From the NCBI GenBank assembly GCA_039583875.1, contig CM077162.1, positions 113,118,589 through 113,182,588 of the forward strand: 64,000 nt of DNA, written 5' to 3'. Both the position numbers and the translations under genes were made by a program. Origin of the DNA: Platanthera guangdongensis. Taxonomy: Eukaryota; Streptophyta; Magnoliopsida; Asparagales; Orchidaceae. Shown in pieces: positions 1 through 9,772 of this stretch (position 1 is its first letter; every line of letters begins with the position of its first letter). Below the pieces are notes generated by a model. The model had not been told where the DNA came from and searched no databases. It saw nothing but the letters and a program-made list of their open reading frames with translations.

Positions 1-1412
1 ATCACAATGTGATAGGAACAAAGTGGATCTACAGAAACAAGTTAGATGAACAAGGAGTCATCATTAAGAATAAGGCAAGATTGGTTGCAAAAGGATATAG
101 GCAAGAAGAAGGTATTGATTTTGATCAAACCTTTGCTCCAGTAGCCAGACTGGAAGCCATAAGGATGTTCTTGGCCTATGCAACCTACCAAGGATTCAAA
201 GTATACCAAATGGATGTGAAGTCAGCATTCCTTAATGGTAATTTAAAAGAAGAAGTATATGTGGAGCAACCTTCAGGTTTTGTTGATTCTACTTTTCCAC
301 ATTATGTCTATAGACTTAGGAAAGCATTGTATGGGTTAAAGCAAGCTCCTAGAGCTTGGTATGAAACCCTATCTAGTTTCCTCATTGAGAACAAGTTCAC
401 AAGGGGGAAAATAGATAAGACTCTATTCCTTAGGGAATCTAGAGGCAAAGTAATACTTGTCCAAATATATGTAGATGACATTATATTTGGGTCTACTGAA
501 AGTAGCCTTTGCAAAAAGTTTGCAAAGCTTATGCAGAGTCAATTTGAAATGAGTAGTATGGGAGAACTGAAGTTTTTCTTGGGTCTCCAAGTTAAACAGA
601 CTGAAAGTGGTCTTTCCATATGTCAGTCTAAGTTCACCCTAGAACTCATAAGGAAATATGGTATGGATTCCTCCAGTACCATGAAGACTCCTATGGGGTC
701 AAGTATGTCTCTAAGCAAGGATGATGCAGGGAAACCTGTAGATGAAACCTTGTATAGAGGGATAGTTGGCTCCTTACTATACTTGACTGCAAGTAGGCCT
801 GACATTATGTATGCTACATGTGTTTGTGCCAGGTATCAAGCCTGCCCCAAAGAGTCTCACTTGACTGCAGTCAAGAGAATCTTGAGATATCTAAAGGGCA
901 CACCTTATCTAGGCCTCTGGTACCCTAGGAATGGAGATTTTGATCTAACAGGCTATTCAGATGCAGACTTTGCAGGATGCAAGGAAGATAGAAAAAGCAC
1001 AACTGGATCCTGTCAATTCCTAGGTGGAAGACTTATCTCTTGGAGTAGTAAGAAGCAAACCAGTGTGGCCATCTCCACAGCTGAGTCAGAGTATATAGCT
1101 GCAGGAAGTTGCTGTGCTCAACTTCTATGGATTCAACATCAGCTAGAAGACTATGGATGTCAGGTAAGTAGAACTCCACTTTATTGTGATTCTACTAGTG
1201 CTATTTCCATAGCTAATAATCCTGTATCTCATAGTAGAACTAAACATATTGAGATAAAATATCACTTTCTTAGGGAGCATGTAGAAAGAAATGATATTGC
1301 ACTTGAATATGTTAAAACAGATAATCAGATAGCTGATATGTTCACTAAGCCCTTAGATGAAGCTAAGTTTAATAAGTTCAAAATTGAACTAGGTATGATA
1401 AACTTAGACTAA
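1..1412 (+). CDS. pol: Copia pol polyprotein, C-terminal part (reverse transcriptase and RNase H)
   Basis: The frame is already open at the window edge and runs to TAA at 1410-1412. It starts inside the RT fingers ([36 protein letters not shown]) and continues through [15 protein letters not shown] to the catalytic YVDD at about 468-479. RNase H follows with SDADFAGC (about 957-980), TAESEY and CDSTSA, then the usual copia tail [14 protein letters not shown] and [10 protein letters not shown] and RNase H copy the element RNA into cDNA inside the virus-like particle. No break is visible in this portion. PR and integrase lie outside the window; the complete homologue is element G pol (52458-55631). 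Confidence 0.95.
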   Translation, partial: HNVIGTKWIYRNKLDEQGVIIKNKARLVAKGYRQEEGIDFDQTFAPVARLEAIRMFLAYATYQGFKVYQMDVKSAFLNGNLKEEVYVEQPSGFVDSTFPHYVYRLRKALYGLKQAPRAWYETLSSFLIENKFTRGKIDKTLFLRESRGKVILVQIYVDDIIFGSTESSLCKKFAKLMQSQFEMSSMGELKFFLGLQVKQTESGLSICQSKFTLELIRKYGMDSSSTMKTPMGSSMSLSKDDAGKPVDETLYRGIVGSLLYLTASRPDIMYATCVCARYQACPKESHLTAVKRILRYLKGTPYLGLWYPRNGDFDLTGYSDADFAGCKEDRKSTTGSCQFLGGRLISWSSKKQTSVAISTAESEYIAAGSCCAQLLWIQHQLEDYGCQVSRTPLYCDSTSAISIANNPVSHSRTKHIEIKYHFLREHVERNDIALEYVKTDNQIADMFTKPLDEAKFNKFKIELGMINLD

Positions 1413-1442
1413 GTATACAGAACAAAAATTGGCTAAGTAAAA

Positions 1443-1790
1443 AGGTGTCGACACATAGACAAGTCTATGTCGACACAGAATAGTAAGTGTCGACACTTCA
1501 GAAAAATGGTGTCGACACATCTAGGAAGTTAGTGTCGACACTTCAGAATGTTAGTGTCGACACATGTCGAGTAGGTGTCGACACATCCACTAAGGTGTCG
1601 ACACTTAAGTTTTACTCAGAATTTTTCTAAGTAAAGTCTCGACACATGTCGAGTATAGTGGTGTCGACACTTAACCAAGTGTCGACACATAGAATCTGTT
1701 AACTAAATTTGTGTCGACACATGAGTGTCGAGACATTATAGGTCAGTGTCGACACTTATTGACAGTGTCGACACATCATTAGAAATTCCT
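1443..1790. repeat. Palindrome array GTGTCGACAC between pol and aORF (element A)
   Basis: About fifteen copies of the perfect 10-bp palindrome GTGTCGACAC or one-base variants occur at 15-35 bp intervals, with unrelated AT-rich spacers. The same motif fills the upstream half of this element's LTR. Variants such as GTCTCGACAC and GTGTCGAGAC keep the TCGA core. The array lies directly upstream of a TATA box and the aORF. Confidence 0.92.
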
Positions 1791-1819
1791 CCCGCCTGTT
1801 CGTCTTCAAACAGGAAAGG

Positions 1820-1828
1820 TATAAATAG
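1820..1828 (+). promoter_or_regulatory. Predicted internal TATA box for the aORF (element A)
   Basis: TATAAATAG lies about 40 bp after the palindrome array and 106 bp before the aORF ATG. The LTR promoter has the same order (palindromes, then TATAAATAG at 6232). The box is conserved at the matching place in G (52041-52050, minus) and H (63118-63127, minus). Promoter function is inferred from layout and conservation. Confidence 0.6.
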
Positions 1829-1925
1829 GGTTCTGTCCTTGATTGTCGACACGCTTTCAAAGTTTCGAGACCTAAACTCTTGTGTCGACATTTCTCTCTT
1901 CTCAAGACTAAATCTTCAAACCCTA

Positions 1926-4721
1926 ATGGCTCCCAAGCTGGAAGAGAACGTCAACGAGGGCTATGAGCTCGTGCGAGGCGCATTTGACGACAGTGATCAG
2001 GAATTCAAATCGGTGATTACCCTAGTCAGCGATTCAGGACTGGAATTCTTGGTTTCAGAACCAACGAAAATCTGGAAGAAAGAAGTAATTGAATTTCTTA
2101 CTCAAGCAACTGTGGACGACTCTGGATTCAGAATCAAGTCCAGGGTGCATGGCACCAAAGTCAAACTATCCCCCAAGTCTTTGAGAAAGGTACTTCAGCT
2201 ACCTAAGATTCAAGAAGAAGAGGAGGTAACTGCTTCTAAGACCAGGGAAGCTCTTACTTGGTGTGGACTGGATTCACAGATGAAGGTGGGATCAGTCTTC
2301 AATAGGAAGGGGATGAACAATCAAGGCAAGTTCTTGTCAGAAGTAGTGGGCAAGGTAATTCTGTGCAAACCAGGAGGGCATGACAGGGTGTCTGCCTCCA
2401 TGTTTGAAGTAATGACCAGAATCATCTTCACTCTGAAGACAGATTGGTCAATGGTGGTTTTTGAGAAAGTGAAGGAAAGCCTGAAGAAGCCCAATCTGGG
2501 CAGGATTATAAGTCTCTACCTGGCTGGATCCATTCCAGAGGTAATGAGCACTGCTGCAGGAACAAAGATAAATCATATGAGGAGAATGGACTCCAGAATA
2601 TTCTCAAGATGGGAAAGGGTGCTGGTGTCAAAGGACTTGGCCACCCCTGAGAAACAAACTTCTAAGACAGACTCTCCTCCCAGGAAGAAAAGGAAGACAG
2701 CTGCTGTGCCTCAAGAGTCCTCAAGCAGCTCAGGCAGTGAAGAACAGGTGGTCTTCACTCCTGAAAGTCCAGTAGATGTGACTGCAGCAAAGTCACCTGC
2801 TCCTCAGGAGCCAGCTGATATCCAGGGGGAGCCTCCAGCTGTAGAACATCCATCTACACTGGATAGTGAGCAGGCTACTCTCATCATTCAAGAGGTACTT
2901 GTTGATCTTAACACTTTGAATTTTTGTATAACAAATTCTGATTTGTCTGATGATCATCAGCAAAATCAGCCAGCAAACCCAGAACCAGATGTTGTTCTTC
3001 CAGACACATCTGTTGTGATACCTGATACAGTGGTTGCAGAACCAAGTACATCTCCTGCACAGTCTCCAGCAGAGTATACCATGGAAGATCTGTTTTTGAA
3101 CTTAGATCAAGATGATTTTGATATGGAAAAGACTGCTGCTGATGCAGTGAAGGATGCTGTTGCTGAGGGGGAGACTTTGGATAGTCTAGAAGAGCCTATA
3201 AGGCTAGATTCTGAGAAGGCACAAGATGTGCATACTGAAAGACCATCCAGCCCTAAGGATAGGGTGGATATAGCTAGTACATCTGACTCTGAAGATGAGG
3301 AAGCTGAGCAAGCTAAGAAAAAGAAGTTCTTTGTATTCAAGAGGAGGAGCCAAAGCTATAAGAAGGCTCTACAAACAGTTGCTCAACATTCACTAGTTCA
3401 ACAAGCTCCATCCACTGATTATAGTGCTCTACTGCTTGCAATGCAAATCAAGATGGATGAACAAAGGAAAGCCTTAGAAACTTATGTTGATGAAGGGCAC
3501 AAGGCACTGCAAACTGATCTAGGCCAGGAAATCAAGTCTATAAGGTTTGAAATGAACCTTAATAAAACAGCAATGACTGATTGTTTTACCAAGGGTGCTA
3601 ATGCTGTGGTCTATCTAGCTAAACATCAAGAAGAAATTAAAGAGAAAGTGGATGATATAGCAGTCAAGCAAGGCTATGTGCTGGAGAATCAGTTGAGGAT
3701 GAATGATAACTTGACTGCATCTCACAATGCAATTGTCACTGAAATTAAGAATAAGTCAAATGAACCTTCCACTTCCTCAGCTGCTGCCAAAGCTGATTTT
3801 GATAAGATATTTCAAGCAGAGATTGCTGCTGTTAAAACTGCCATAAAAGATTCCCAGAAGGTCATATCAGAACAGCTTACAAAGCTTAGACCTTTCTTTA
3901 AAGAGGGCATAAGATATTTGGATAGCCAAATCCGATTTCAGAAAGATGATGTAAGGGATCATATGGCTCAAGAAGTCATAAAGGGGGAGAGAGTGTTAGT
4001 CAAGGCCAGTTCTGAGCATGCAAAATGGATTTCAAATTCTATAAGGGCTACACTTGGATATCCTCCCCTGTGTGATGACAATGAAGTAGGTGAATCTGGT
4101 ATTCAAGGAACATTTCTTGGAGGTGAGCAACAAGCAGTGGCTGATGTAATCTATCCACCTCCAGACTTTGAAATGATTCATGCTGATGTAAGCACTATGT
4201 ATAGTCCAACTGCTGGCAAGCCAAATGTTATTCTGGAAAAGGTTGTTCAACCTATCACAGCTGCTATGCAAGAGGCATTGGATAAAGAAGAAGAAACTAG
4301 GCTATCAAAGAAGAAGTTTAGGGAAATTGCTGAGCAAAAGCCAGATTTTGAACAATGGAGCCCTACTTCTAGAAACATAATTCTTACAGCCTGGAAAGCA
4401 GCCAAGGATAATGCCCATGAGAGGAACAAGTGGTTCTCAGAGGCTGAATGGAGAAAGCATGAGATTAGACAAGAAGCCATTGTCCAACACAGAAGGAAGG
4501 CCAAGTTAGGAAAGCTACCTCCAACAGCTGTGGAGCCTAGCAAGTACTTTCCCAAGCCTTATCATTATTTTGAAAGGCAGAAGATCAAGGCAGATAAGCA
4601 AGATCTAAAAGGGAAGAAGACTGGTGAAGCTGAGCCTGCTGCTGCTGCTGCTGCTGCTGCTGTGAAAGCTCAAGTTAAAGCTGGAAAAGGGATTGTTATC
4701 AAAGAACCTGATCAGCACTAG
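1926..4721 (+). CDS. Sirevirus additional ORF (aORF, 'envelope-like' position), 931 aa
   Basis: The frame stays open upstream to 1725 but that part only translates palindrome repeats. I chose ATG 1926 (MAPKLEEN) because G and H have an ATG at the same place and it follows the TATA box. Residues about 1-210 form a conserved folded-looking region (WKKEVIEFL, then GTKVKLSPKSLRKVLQLPK) resembling the N-terminal domain of plant 'putative transposon protein' families. About residue 251 there is a basic PPRKKRKT stretch like a nuclear localisation signal. Acidic Ser/Pro/Glu-rich sequence follows, then a second basic block (KKKKFFVFKRR, about 465), a charged helical, coiled-coil-like region (about 505-660), a conserved Trp-rich segment and a Lys/Ala tail. 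I see no signal peptide or membrane segment, so 'envelope' is doubtful. The function is unknown. Confidence 0.8.
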   Translation: MAPKLEENVNEGYELVRGAFDDSDQEFKSVITLVSDSGLEFLVSEPTKIWKKEVIEFLTQATVDDSGFRIKSRVHGTKVKLSPKSLRKVLQLPKIQEEEEVTASKTREALTWCGLDSQMKVGSVFNRKGMNNQGKFLSEVVGKVILCKPGGHDRVSASMFEVMTRIIFTLKTDWSMVVFEKVKESLKKPNLGRIISLYLAGSIPEVMSTAAGTKINHMRRMDSRIFSRWERVLVSKDLATPEKQTSKTDSPPRKKRKTAAVPQESSSSSGSEEQVVFTPESPVDVTAAKSPAPQEPADIQGEPPAVEHPSTLDSEQATLIIQEVLVDLNTLNFCITNSDLSDDHQQNQPANPEPDVVLPDTSVVIPDTVVAEPSTSPAQSPAEYTMEDLFLNLDQDDFDMEKTAADAVKDAVAEGETLDSLEEPIRLDSEKAQDVHTERPSSPKDRVDIASTSDSEDEEAEQAKKKKFFVFKRRSQSYKKALQTVAQHSLVQQAPSTDYSALLLAMQIKMDEQRKALETYVDEGHKALQTDLGQEIKSIRFEMNLNKTAMTDCFTKGANAVVYLAKHQEEIKEKVDDIAVKQGYVLENQLRMNDNLTASHNAIVTEIKNKSNEPSTSSAAAKADFDKIFQAEIAAVKTAIKDSQKVISEQLTKLRPFFKEGIRYLDSQIRFQKDDVRDHMAQEVIKGERVLVKASSEHAKWISNSIRATLGYPPLCDDNEVGESGIQGTFLGGEQQAVADVIYPPPDFEMIHADVSTMYSPTAGKPNVILEKVVQPITAAMQEALDKEEETRLSKKKFREIAEQKPDFEQWSPTSRNIILTAWKAAKDNAHERNKWFSEAEWRKHEIRQEAIVQHRRKAKLGKLPPTAVEPSKYFPKPYHYFERQKIKADKQDLKGKKTGEAEPAAAAAAAAVKAQVKAGKGIVIKEPDQH
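4638..4661 (+). repeat. GCT trinucleotide run encoding polyalanine in aORF A
   Basis: Eight consecutive GCT codons sit near the aORF C terminus. The same position in G (about 49175-49200) and H has a short mixed Ala/Glu/Pro sequence instead, so the run is a lineage-specific in-frame microsatellite expansion. Confidence 0.85.
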
Positions 4722-5019
4722 ATTAGGGATTAACTTGATGCTTATTGTAATCTGTTAAGGGAAAAACATTGTAATACTTCATTGAAAATGTATAAGAAAC
4801 ATTATTGGAACAGTATATGATAAATACAGTTTGAATGTTCTGAAATATGTGTGTTTCTTAATTGTTCTGCAATGTTTAATAAGTATACATGTGTAGTTTA
4901 TTACATGTTCAAGTTTTACCCTGTTGTCATTTATATGTTTTACATCATTTTGTAATTTTTAATTATGAGTGGTGTATATCATTGACTAAGGGTTATGACT
5001 TCTCCAAATAGGGGGAGAT
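4722..5019 (+). other. 3' noncoding region and polypurine tract of element A
   Basis: This AT-rich sequence without coding signal separates the aORF stop from the 3' LTR. The purine tract ATAGGGGGAGAT (5008-5019), directly before the LTR TG, is the expected plus-strand primer. The mirrored sequence ATCTCCCCCTAT flanks the LTRs of G and H. Confidence 0.85.
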
Positions 5020-5164
5020 TGTTGGGTACATTGGTCAAATGTACCTGATTTGAAGAAGCCTCACCTAACTCAATGATATACATCAGAATGTATTTGATGT
5101 TTGTTTGAGTTATTTGTGCAGGTTAGGTATACACTGGACTGAAGCTGAAAATTTCTAAGTCCAT

Positions 5165-6103
5165 GTGTCGACACCCAGAGGCAAAGTGTCGACACTTGAG
5201 AAAGCTTGTGTCGACACCCAGACAAGCAGTGTCGACACTTGGAGTCATTGTGTCGACACCAGGGAAGAAGAGTCGACACCAGTCAGAAAGTGTCGACACT
5301 TGGAGCTGTGTCGACACTCAGTGTAGAAGGATGCAGAAAAGCTGTGTCGACACTTAGCAGAAGTGTCAACACCTTGAAGAGCTGAGTCAACACCAGACAG
5401 TGTCGACACTTGGAGTTGTGTCGACACTCAGCATGATTCTGCAGAGACTAAGTACAAGTGTCGACACTCAACACAATGTGTCGACACTCAATCTAAAGAG
5501 TCAACATATGAAGAATGTGTCGACACTCAGCACAATGTGTCGACACACACTCAAAAGAGTCAACATATGAAGAATGTGTCGACACTCAGCATAATGTGTC
5601 GACACACACTCAAAGAAGTCAACACTTAAAGAATGTGTCGACACTCAGCACAATGTGTCGACACATAACCAGAAGACTCAACACTTGAAGATAGTGTCGA
5701 CACAAGGAGCTGTGTCGACACTTAGCAAAGAACAGAAAACTTGTAAAATATTCTAAGTATAAGTGTCGACACTAATGGGATGTGTCGACACTCAGCTGAA
5801 GAATCAAGAATGAAGACTTGTGTCGACACCAAGAAGCAGTGTCGACACTTGACAGTTTCTACACATGAAGATGTGTCGACACAAAGGAGATGTGTCGACA
5901 CTTAGAAGAATACAGAAAGAATGAAGTACAAGTGCTTGTGTCGACACTCAATTTCAGTGTCGACACATGCAGAAGAAACTGTGTCGAGACATACAAGGGA
6001 ATGTGTCGACACCTTGTAGACTTGTGTCGACACTTACACAACATGTGTCGACACTTGGTCTATAAGTGTCGACACTTAAGAACAGAAAGTCTCGACACTA
6101 ACT
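5165..6103. repeat. GTGTCGACAC palindrome array in LTR A
   Basis: More than thirty exact or near-exact copies of the self-complementary GTGTCGACAC occur over 0.94 kb. In 5500-5680 they form a tandem of about 60 bp with alternating perfect palindrome and decayed AGTCAACA. Decayed copies are mostly GTCAAC or GTTGAC, which is loss of the central CpG. The array lies upstream of the LTR TATA box. Confidence 0.93.
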
Positions 6104-6231
6104 GACAGTTAGAGAATTTCAAGAAGTGACTGGTTGACATGACAGCTGCCAATCCAGCCGGTCTACAGCAACTGTCAGCAAAGTCAAAAGACTGTTATAA
6201 ACCGGATCAGCCGGTTACCATGAAGGAAGCC

Positions 6232-6239
6232 TATAAATA
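6232..6239 (+). promoter_or_regulatory. LTR TATA box of element A
   Basis: The sequence TATAAATA within GCCTATAAATAGGCACCC lies about 130 bp downstream of the palindrome array. It is identical in the two LTRs of G (47594-47603 and 58671-58680 on the minus strand). Transcription would start about 30 bp downstream. This is predicted from sequence only. Confidence 0.7.
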
Positions 6240-6704
6240 GGCACCCACAGTCTACAGAAAAGGAGAGATAATAATTAAGAAGTTCACAAACATTACATGG
6301 TGTGATTGAAGTAGTTGATCAGACTAAATCAAGAAGTGATACACAGAAGATCAACACAAGAAGATCAGGCAGTCCAACTGCAGATCTAAGTAGTTGGAGA
6401 GAGAGAGCTCCAACCAAGGATTCAGTCTTTGGAACTAAGGCTGAGAAGAAGAATTCAGAGTCATCTGGATTTCAAGAAGCAGAGATCAAGGATCAACTGC
6501 AGAAGATTCAGACTAATTCAGTTCTACTCAAGAAGCTTTGAAGAAAGCTAAGTCAGTTTGGATCAAGCTGAGTTCTTCCAAGAACTCTCCAAGAAACTCT
6601 CAACTCCTCTCATTCCTTCTGAGTTGTAGAGTTAGAATTTGTAATTTCTATTATAACTTGTAAGATCCATTGGATCTGAGTGATTGTAAGCCTATTTTAT
6701 AAAG

Positions 6705-6845
6705 GCTGAGGGTAGGGCTTGGTGCCTGAGTGTAGGAGTTGAAGAACTCTGAGTGTAGGCCTTTGATTGGCTGAGTGTAGGCCTGGGTGGCTGAGTGTAG
6801 GCCTTTTGGCTGAGTGTAAGGCTTTGGGCCTGAGGTAGGAACCTT
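6705..6845 (+). repeat. Short tandem repeat GGCTGAGTGTAGGCC in LTR A
   Basis: About five imperfect copies of a 15-25 bp unit containing CTGAGTGTAGG lie between the TATA box and the LTR end, in the transcribed R/U5 part. G and H carry the same block on the minus strand (for example 47030-47140). No function is evident. Confidence 0.8.
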
Positions 6846-7121
6846 GTTGGGTTCTGAGCTAGTGGAGAAGTTTGGCCAAATCTAGTACACTGCTAGATAG
6901 GCGAAGGGGGAAAGTGGATGTACCCAAAGATTGGGGAACCACTATAAAATTAGTGTGTCTGCTGTGCTGTGCTGTGTTGTGGCTTTTCTGTGTGATTTCT
7001 GAAATTGCTGTTAACTGTAATAATCTGTGATAAACTGTTGTGCTGTCAAACAAAAGTTGAAAAAAAGGTTTAGGTCACCTATTCACCCCCCCCTCTAGGT
7101 GTTTAGGTACCATATCTTTCA

Positions 7122-9772
7122 GTATGCGAGGAGTGGGCGGGTCATTGTTGTCTGCACTCCAAGTCTTGAAGGTTGTTCGGAAGGGTGCAGAGTGCTACTT
7201 CGCCTTGATTCAGGCTGTTGAGCCTAAGGCCAGTGTGAGTGATGTTCCGATTGTGTCGGAATTTGCAGATGTGTTTCCCAAGGATCTCCCTGGGCTACCA
7301 CCCCAGCAAGAGATTGACTTCACGATCGAGTTGGTGCCAGGTGCGAAACCTTTGGCCCGCTCGCCATATCGCGTCGCGCCAAAGGATATGGCGGAGCTGA
7401 AAGTCCAACTGCAAGAATTGTTGGAGCAGGGTTATATATGCCCAAGCATGTCTCCTTGGAGCGCCCCTGTGCTTTTTGTGAAGAAGAAAGACGGTGGCTT
7501 GCGTTTATGTATTGATTACCGCGAATTGAATAAGCTGACTGAGAAAAATAAATATCGGAAGCCGACCATGAGAAACATTTGCGGTTGGTGTTGAATACAT
7601 TGAGGCAGAATCAGCTTTATGCCAAGTTCTCGAAGTGCGAGTTTTGGCTATCGTCGGGGGCAATTCTGTGCTATATGGTGAGTGGAGCGGGCATAGCTGT
7701 GGATCCAGCGATGATAAGGGCCATAGAGGAGTGTCCAGTATTGTCTTCAGTAGTCGAGGTCCGGAGTTTCCTTGGACTAGCAGGCTATTACCGAAGATTT
7801 GTTGAAAACCTCTCGCGGATTGCTTTGCCACTAACCACATTGACGCGAAAAGAACAGAAGTTTGTTTGGTCGCCAGAGTGCGCGCAAGCTTTTGAAGAGC
7901 TGAAGATTCGGTTGACCACGGCGCCTGTATTGTCATCTCCACGTGGTACCGATGGATTTGTAATCTACAGTAATGCCTCAGGGAGCGGCTTAGGCTGCGT
8001 GCTTCTGCAAAATAGAAAGGTGATTTCTTATGGCTCATGTCAGCTGAAAGTGCACAAGCGGAACTATCCCGTCCATGATCTTGAGTTGGCGGTAGTGATC
8101 TTTGCACTAAAGCTGTGGCGACACTATCTTTATGGTGTGAAGGTGGAGATCTATACAGATCACAAGAGCCTAAAGTACCTGTTGGAGCAGAAGGACTTGA
8201 ATATGCGACAACGAAGGTGGTTGGATCCTCGGGGACTACACCTTTGAGATTCACTATACTCCAGGGAAGGAGAATGCTGTCGCGGATGCCTTGAGTCGGA
8301 GAGCTCCAACAAGGGCGAACTAGTTGCAAAGGCATGATGAACGTCTCATCCAGGAGCTGGAAGCGTTAGAGATTTCTTGTGTTGACAAGAATGCCACTGC
8401 CAATGCATGTTTGAACTGGACAGAGGTGTAATGTGACCTTGCAGACCGAGTTCAACGGGCAACGGAGTTGGATAAAGATCTCCTACGCTATACGAAAGTT
8501 GGGCCAGAAGGAAAGTTCTCCTGGGATGACGGTCTTTTGCGGAAAGAAGGCAGTTTGTGCGTCCCAAATATGGGTAAATTGAGGGAAGAACTGATGTATG
8601 AAGCACTTTATACGAAGTACTCAATCCATCCAGGGAGCACGAAGATGTTCAAGGATATGAAAAAGCTATTTTGGTGGCCAAGGCTAATGAAAGATGTTGC
8701 TCTTTATGTGGCCAAATGCCTAACCTGTGCTATGGTGAAGGCGGAATGCCAGAAACTGGGCGGTTATTTGAAGTCATTGTCGATTCCAGAATTGAAGTTT
8801 GACGATATTTCCATGGATTTCATGCACGGGTTGCCCAAATCTCAGCGCGGCAATGATTCCATCTGGGTGATTGTCGATCGGCTGACAAAAGTAGCACGCT
8901 TCCTCCCAAACAAGCGAGATGACTCGGTAGAAAGGTTGGCAAAGCTGTACGTGGAACAGATTGTACGGCTTCACGGGGTTCCTCGGAGCATCATAAGTGA
9001 TCGAGATGGGCGATTCACGTCAAAGGATTGGAGGCTAGTTCACCAGCTGTTGGACACGAAGTTGATTTTCAGTACGGCCTTTCATCCCCAAACAGATGGC
9101 CAAACTGAACGAACCAACAGAACGATGGAGGACCTGCTCCGAATGTGCGCCCTCAATTTTGGAAAGAGATGGGAAGATCATCTCTACATGGTGGAGTTTG
9201 CTTATAATAACAGCTAACAGGCGAGCATCGGGATGGCACCGTATGAAGCTCTATATGGAAGGAAGTGTCGTACTCCCTTGGCTTGGGTAAAAGCGGGCAA
9301 AGCTAGAGTTTATAATCGTAATGAAGTCAATGAAGCAAACTCAACCATTCGTGCTATTCGAGAGAGGCTACTCATAGCCCAAGATCGTAGAGCGAAGTAC
9401 TACAACGCTAAGCACCGGAATGTGGAGTTCGCGGTAGGCGATTGGGTCTACTTGAAGATCAAGCCCTTCAAAGGTGTATCCAGGATTCGACATTTGAAAA
9501 AGTTGAGTCCAAGATATTTGGGTCCATTTGAAGTGGTTGAGCGAATCGGAGAAGCTGCATACCAGCTATCTCTTTTGGCAGACTTGAGTGGACTACATGA
9601 TGTGTTTCACATCTCGGTGCTTCGGAAGGTGTTAAAGATCCAGCTCAAGTGATCACAGATGATCGTGTACTGGTGGAGTATGGGCTAACAATGAGAGTTA
9701 GACCCATTCAGATCGAGGATCGAGCCGAGAAACAGTTGCAGAACAAGACGGTCGGGATGGTTAAAGTCTGAT
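7122..9772 (+). pseudogene. pol: Chromovirus pol remnant (RT, RNase H, integrase, chromodomain) with deletion and stops
   Basis: The RT N-terminal part is clear ([51 protein letters not shown]). The frame then jumps at about 7556 to a segment downstream of the catalytic motif ([25 protein letters not shown]), so roughly 0.28 kb with the FIDD active site is gone and the frame is shifted. RNase H has SNASGSGLG where the first catalytic residue should be Asp. A frameshift near 8228 precedes YTPGKENAVADALSRR. Integrase (8468-9217) keeps HPGSTK, CLTC, MDF, SDRDGRF and QTERTNR but seems to lack the first zinc-binding His. A stop follows at 9215-9217, then the C-terminal GPF module (9218-9640), another frameshift near 9635 and a chromodomain-like end. 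It cannot make active enzyme. Confidence 0.9.

Larger units (their letters stand above)
1..7121 (+). mobile_element. Sirevirus (Ty1/copia) element A, right-hand part
   Basis: This is the 3' portion of a plus-strand copia element: end of pol, palindrome array, additional ORF, polypurine tract and 3' LTR. The 5' part lies left of the window. It ends at ..ATATCTTTCA (7121), and chromovirus coding sequence (element D) starts immediately after, so A is inserted in D. Gene order PR-IN-RT-RNase H followed by an extra ORF, and the LTR start TGTTGGG, fit Sireviruses. G/H on the minus strand belong to the same family. Confidence 0.93.
5020..7121 (+). repeat. 3' LTR of element A (2102 bp)
   Basis: It begins TGTTGGGTACATTGG and ends ..GGTACCATATCTTTCA. 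Copies of the same family on the minus strand occur at 46701-48810 and 57782-59887 with near-equal length. Contents in order: palindrome array, TATA box at 6232, transcribed region, a short tandem repeat with GGCTGAGTGTAGGCC units (about 6705-6845), a conserved GTGGATGTACCCA block (6911-6923) and a poly-C box next to the end. It abuts chromovirus coding sequence at 7122. Confidence 0.95.

Noticed and set aside
1725..1925. N-terminal extension of aORF A from a GTG at 1725 (and the matching extensions in G and H)
   Set aside because: It translates palindrome repeats, has no ATG, and differs between A and G; the shared ATG after the TATA box is the better start.
5165..6103. CRISPR-like array of short repeats with spacers
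   Set aside because: Repeat is 10 bp and palindromic, spacers vary in length and are partly repeated, there are no cas genes, and it is inside a plant LTR.
5070..6105. Many short ORFs on both strands in the palindrome arrays (also 47729-48707 and 58806-59784), reading as VST, CRH and VDT repeats
   Set aside because: They are the three frame translations of GTGTCGACAC. The palindrome is open in all frames on both strands, so they are composition artefacts.
7505..8335. 276-codon open frame on the minus strand
   Set aside because: It lies antisense to the RT/RNase H remnant of D and shows no known motif; shadow of the true coding strand.
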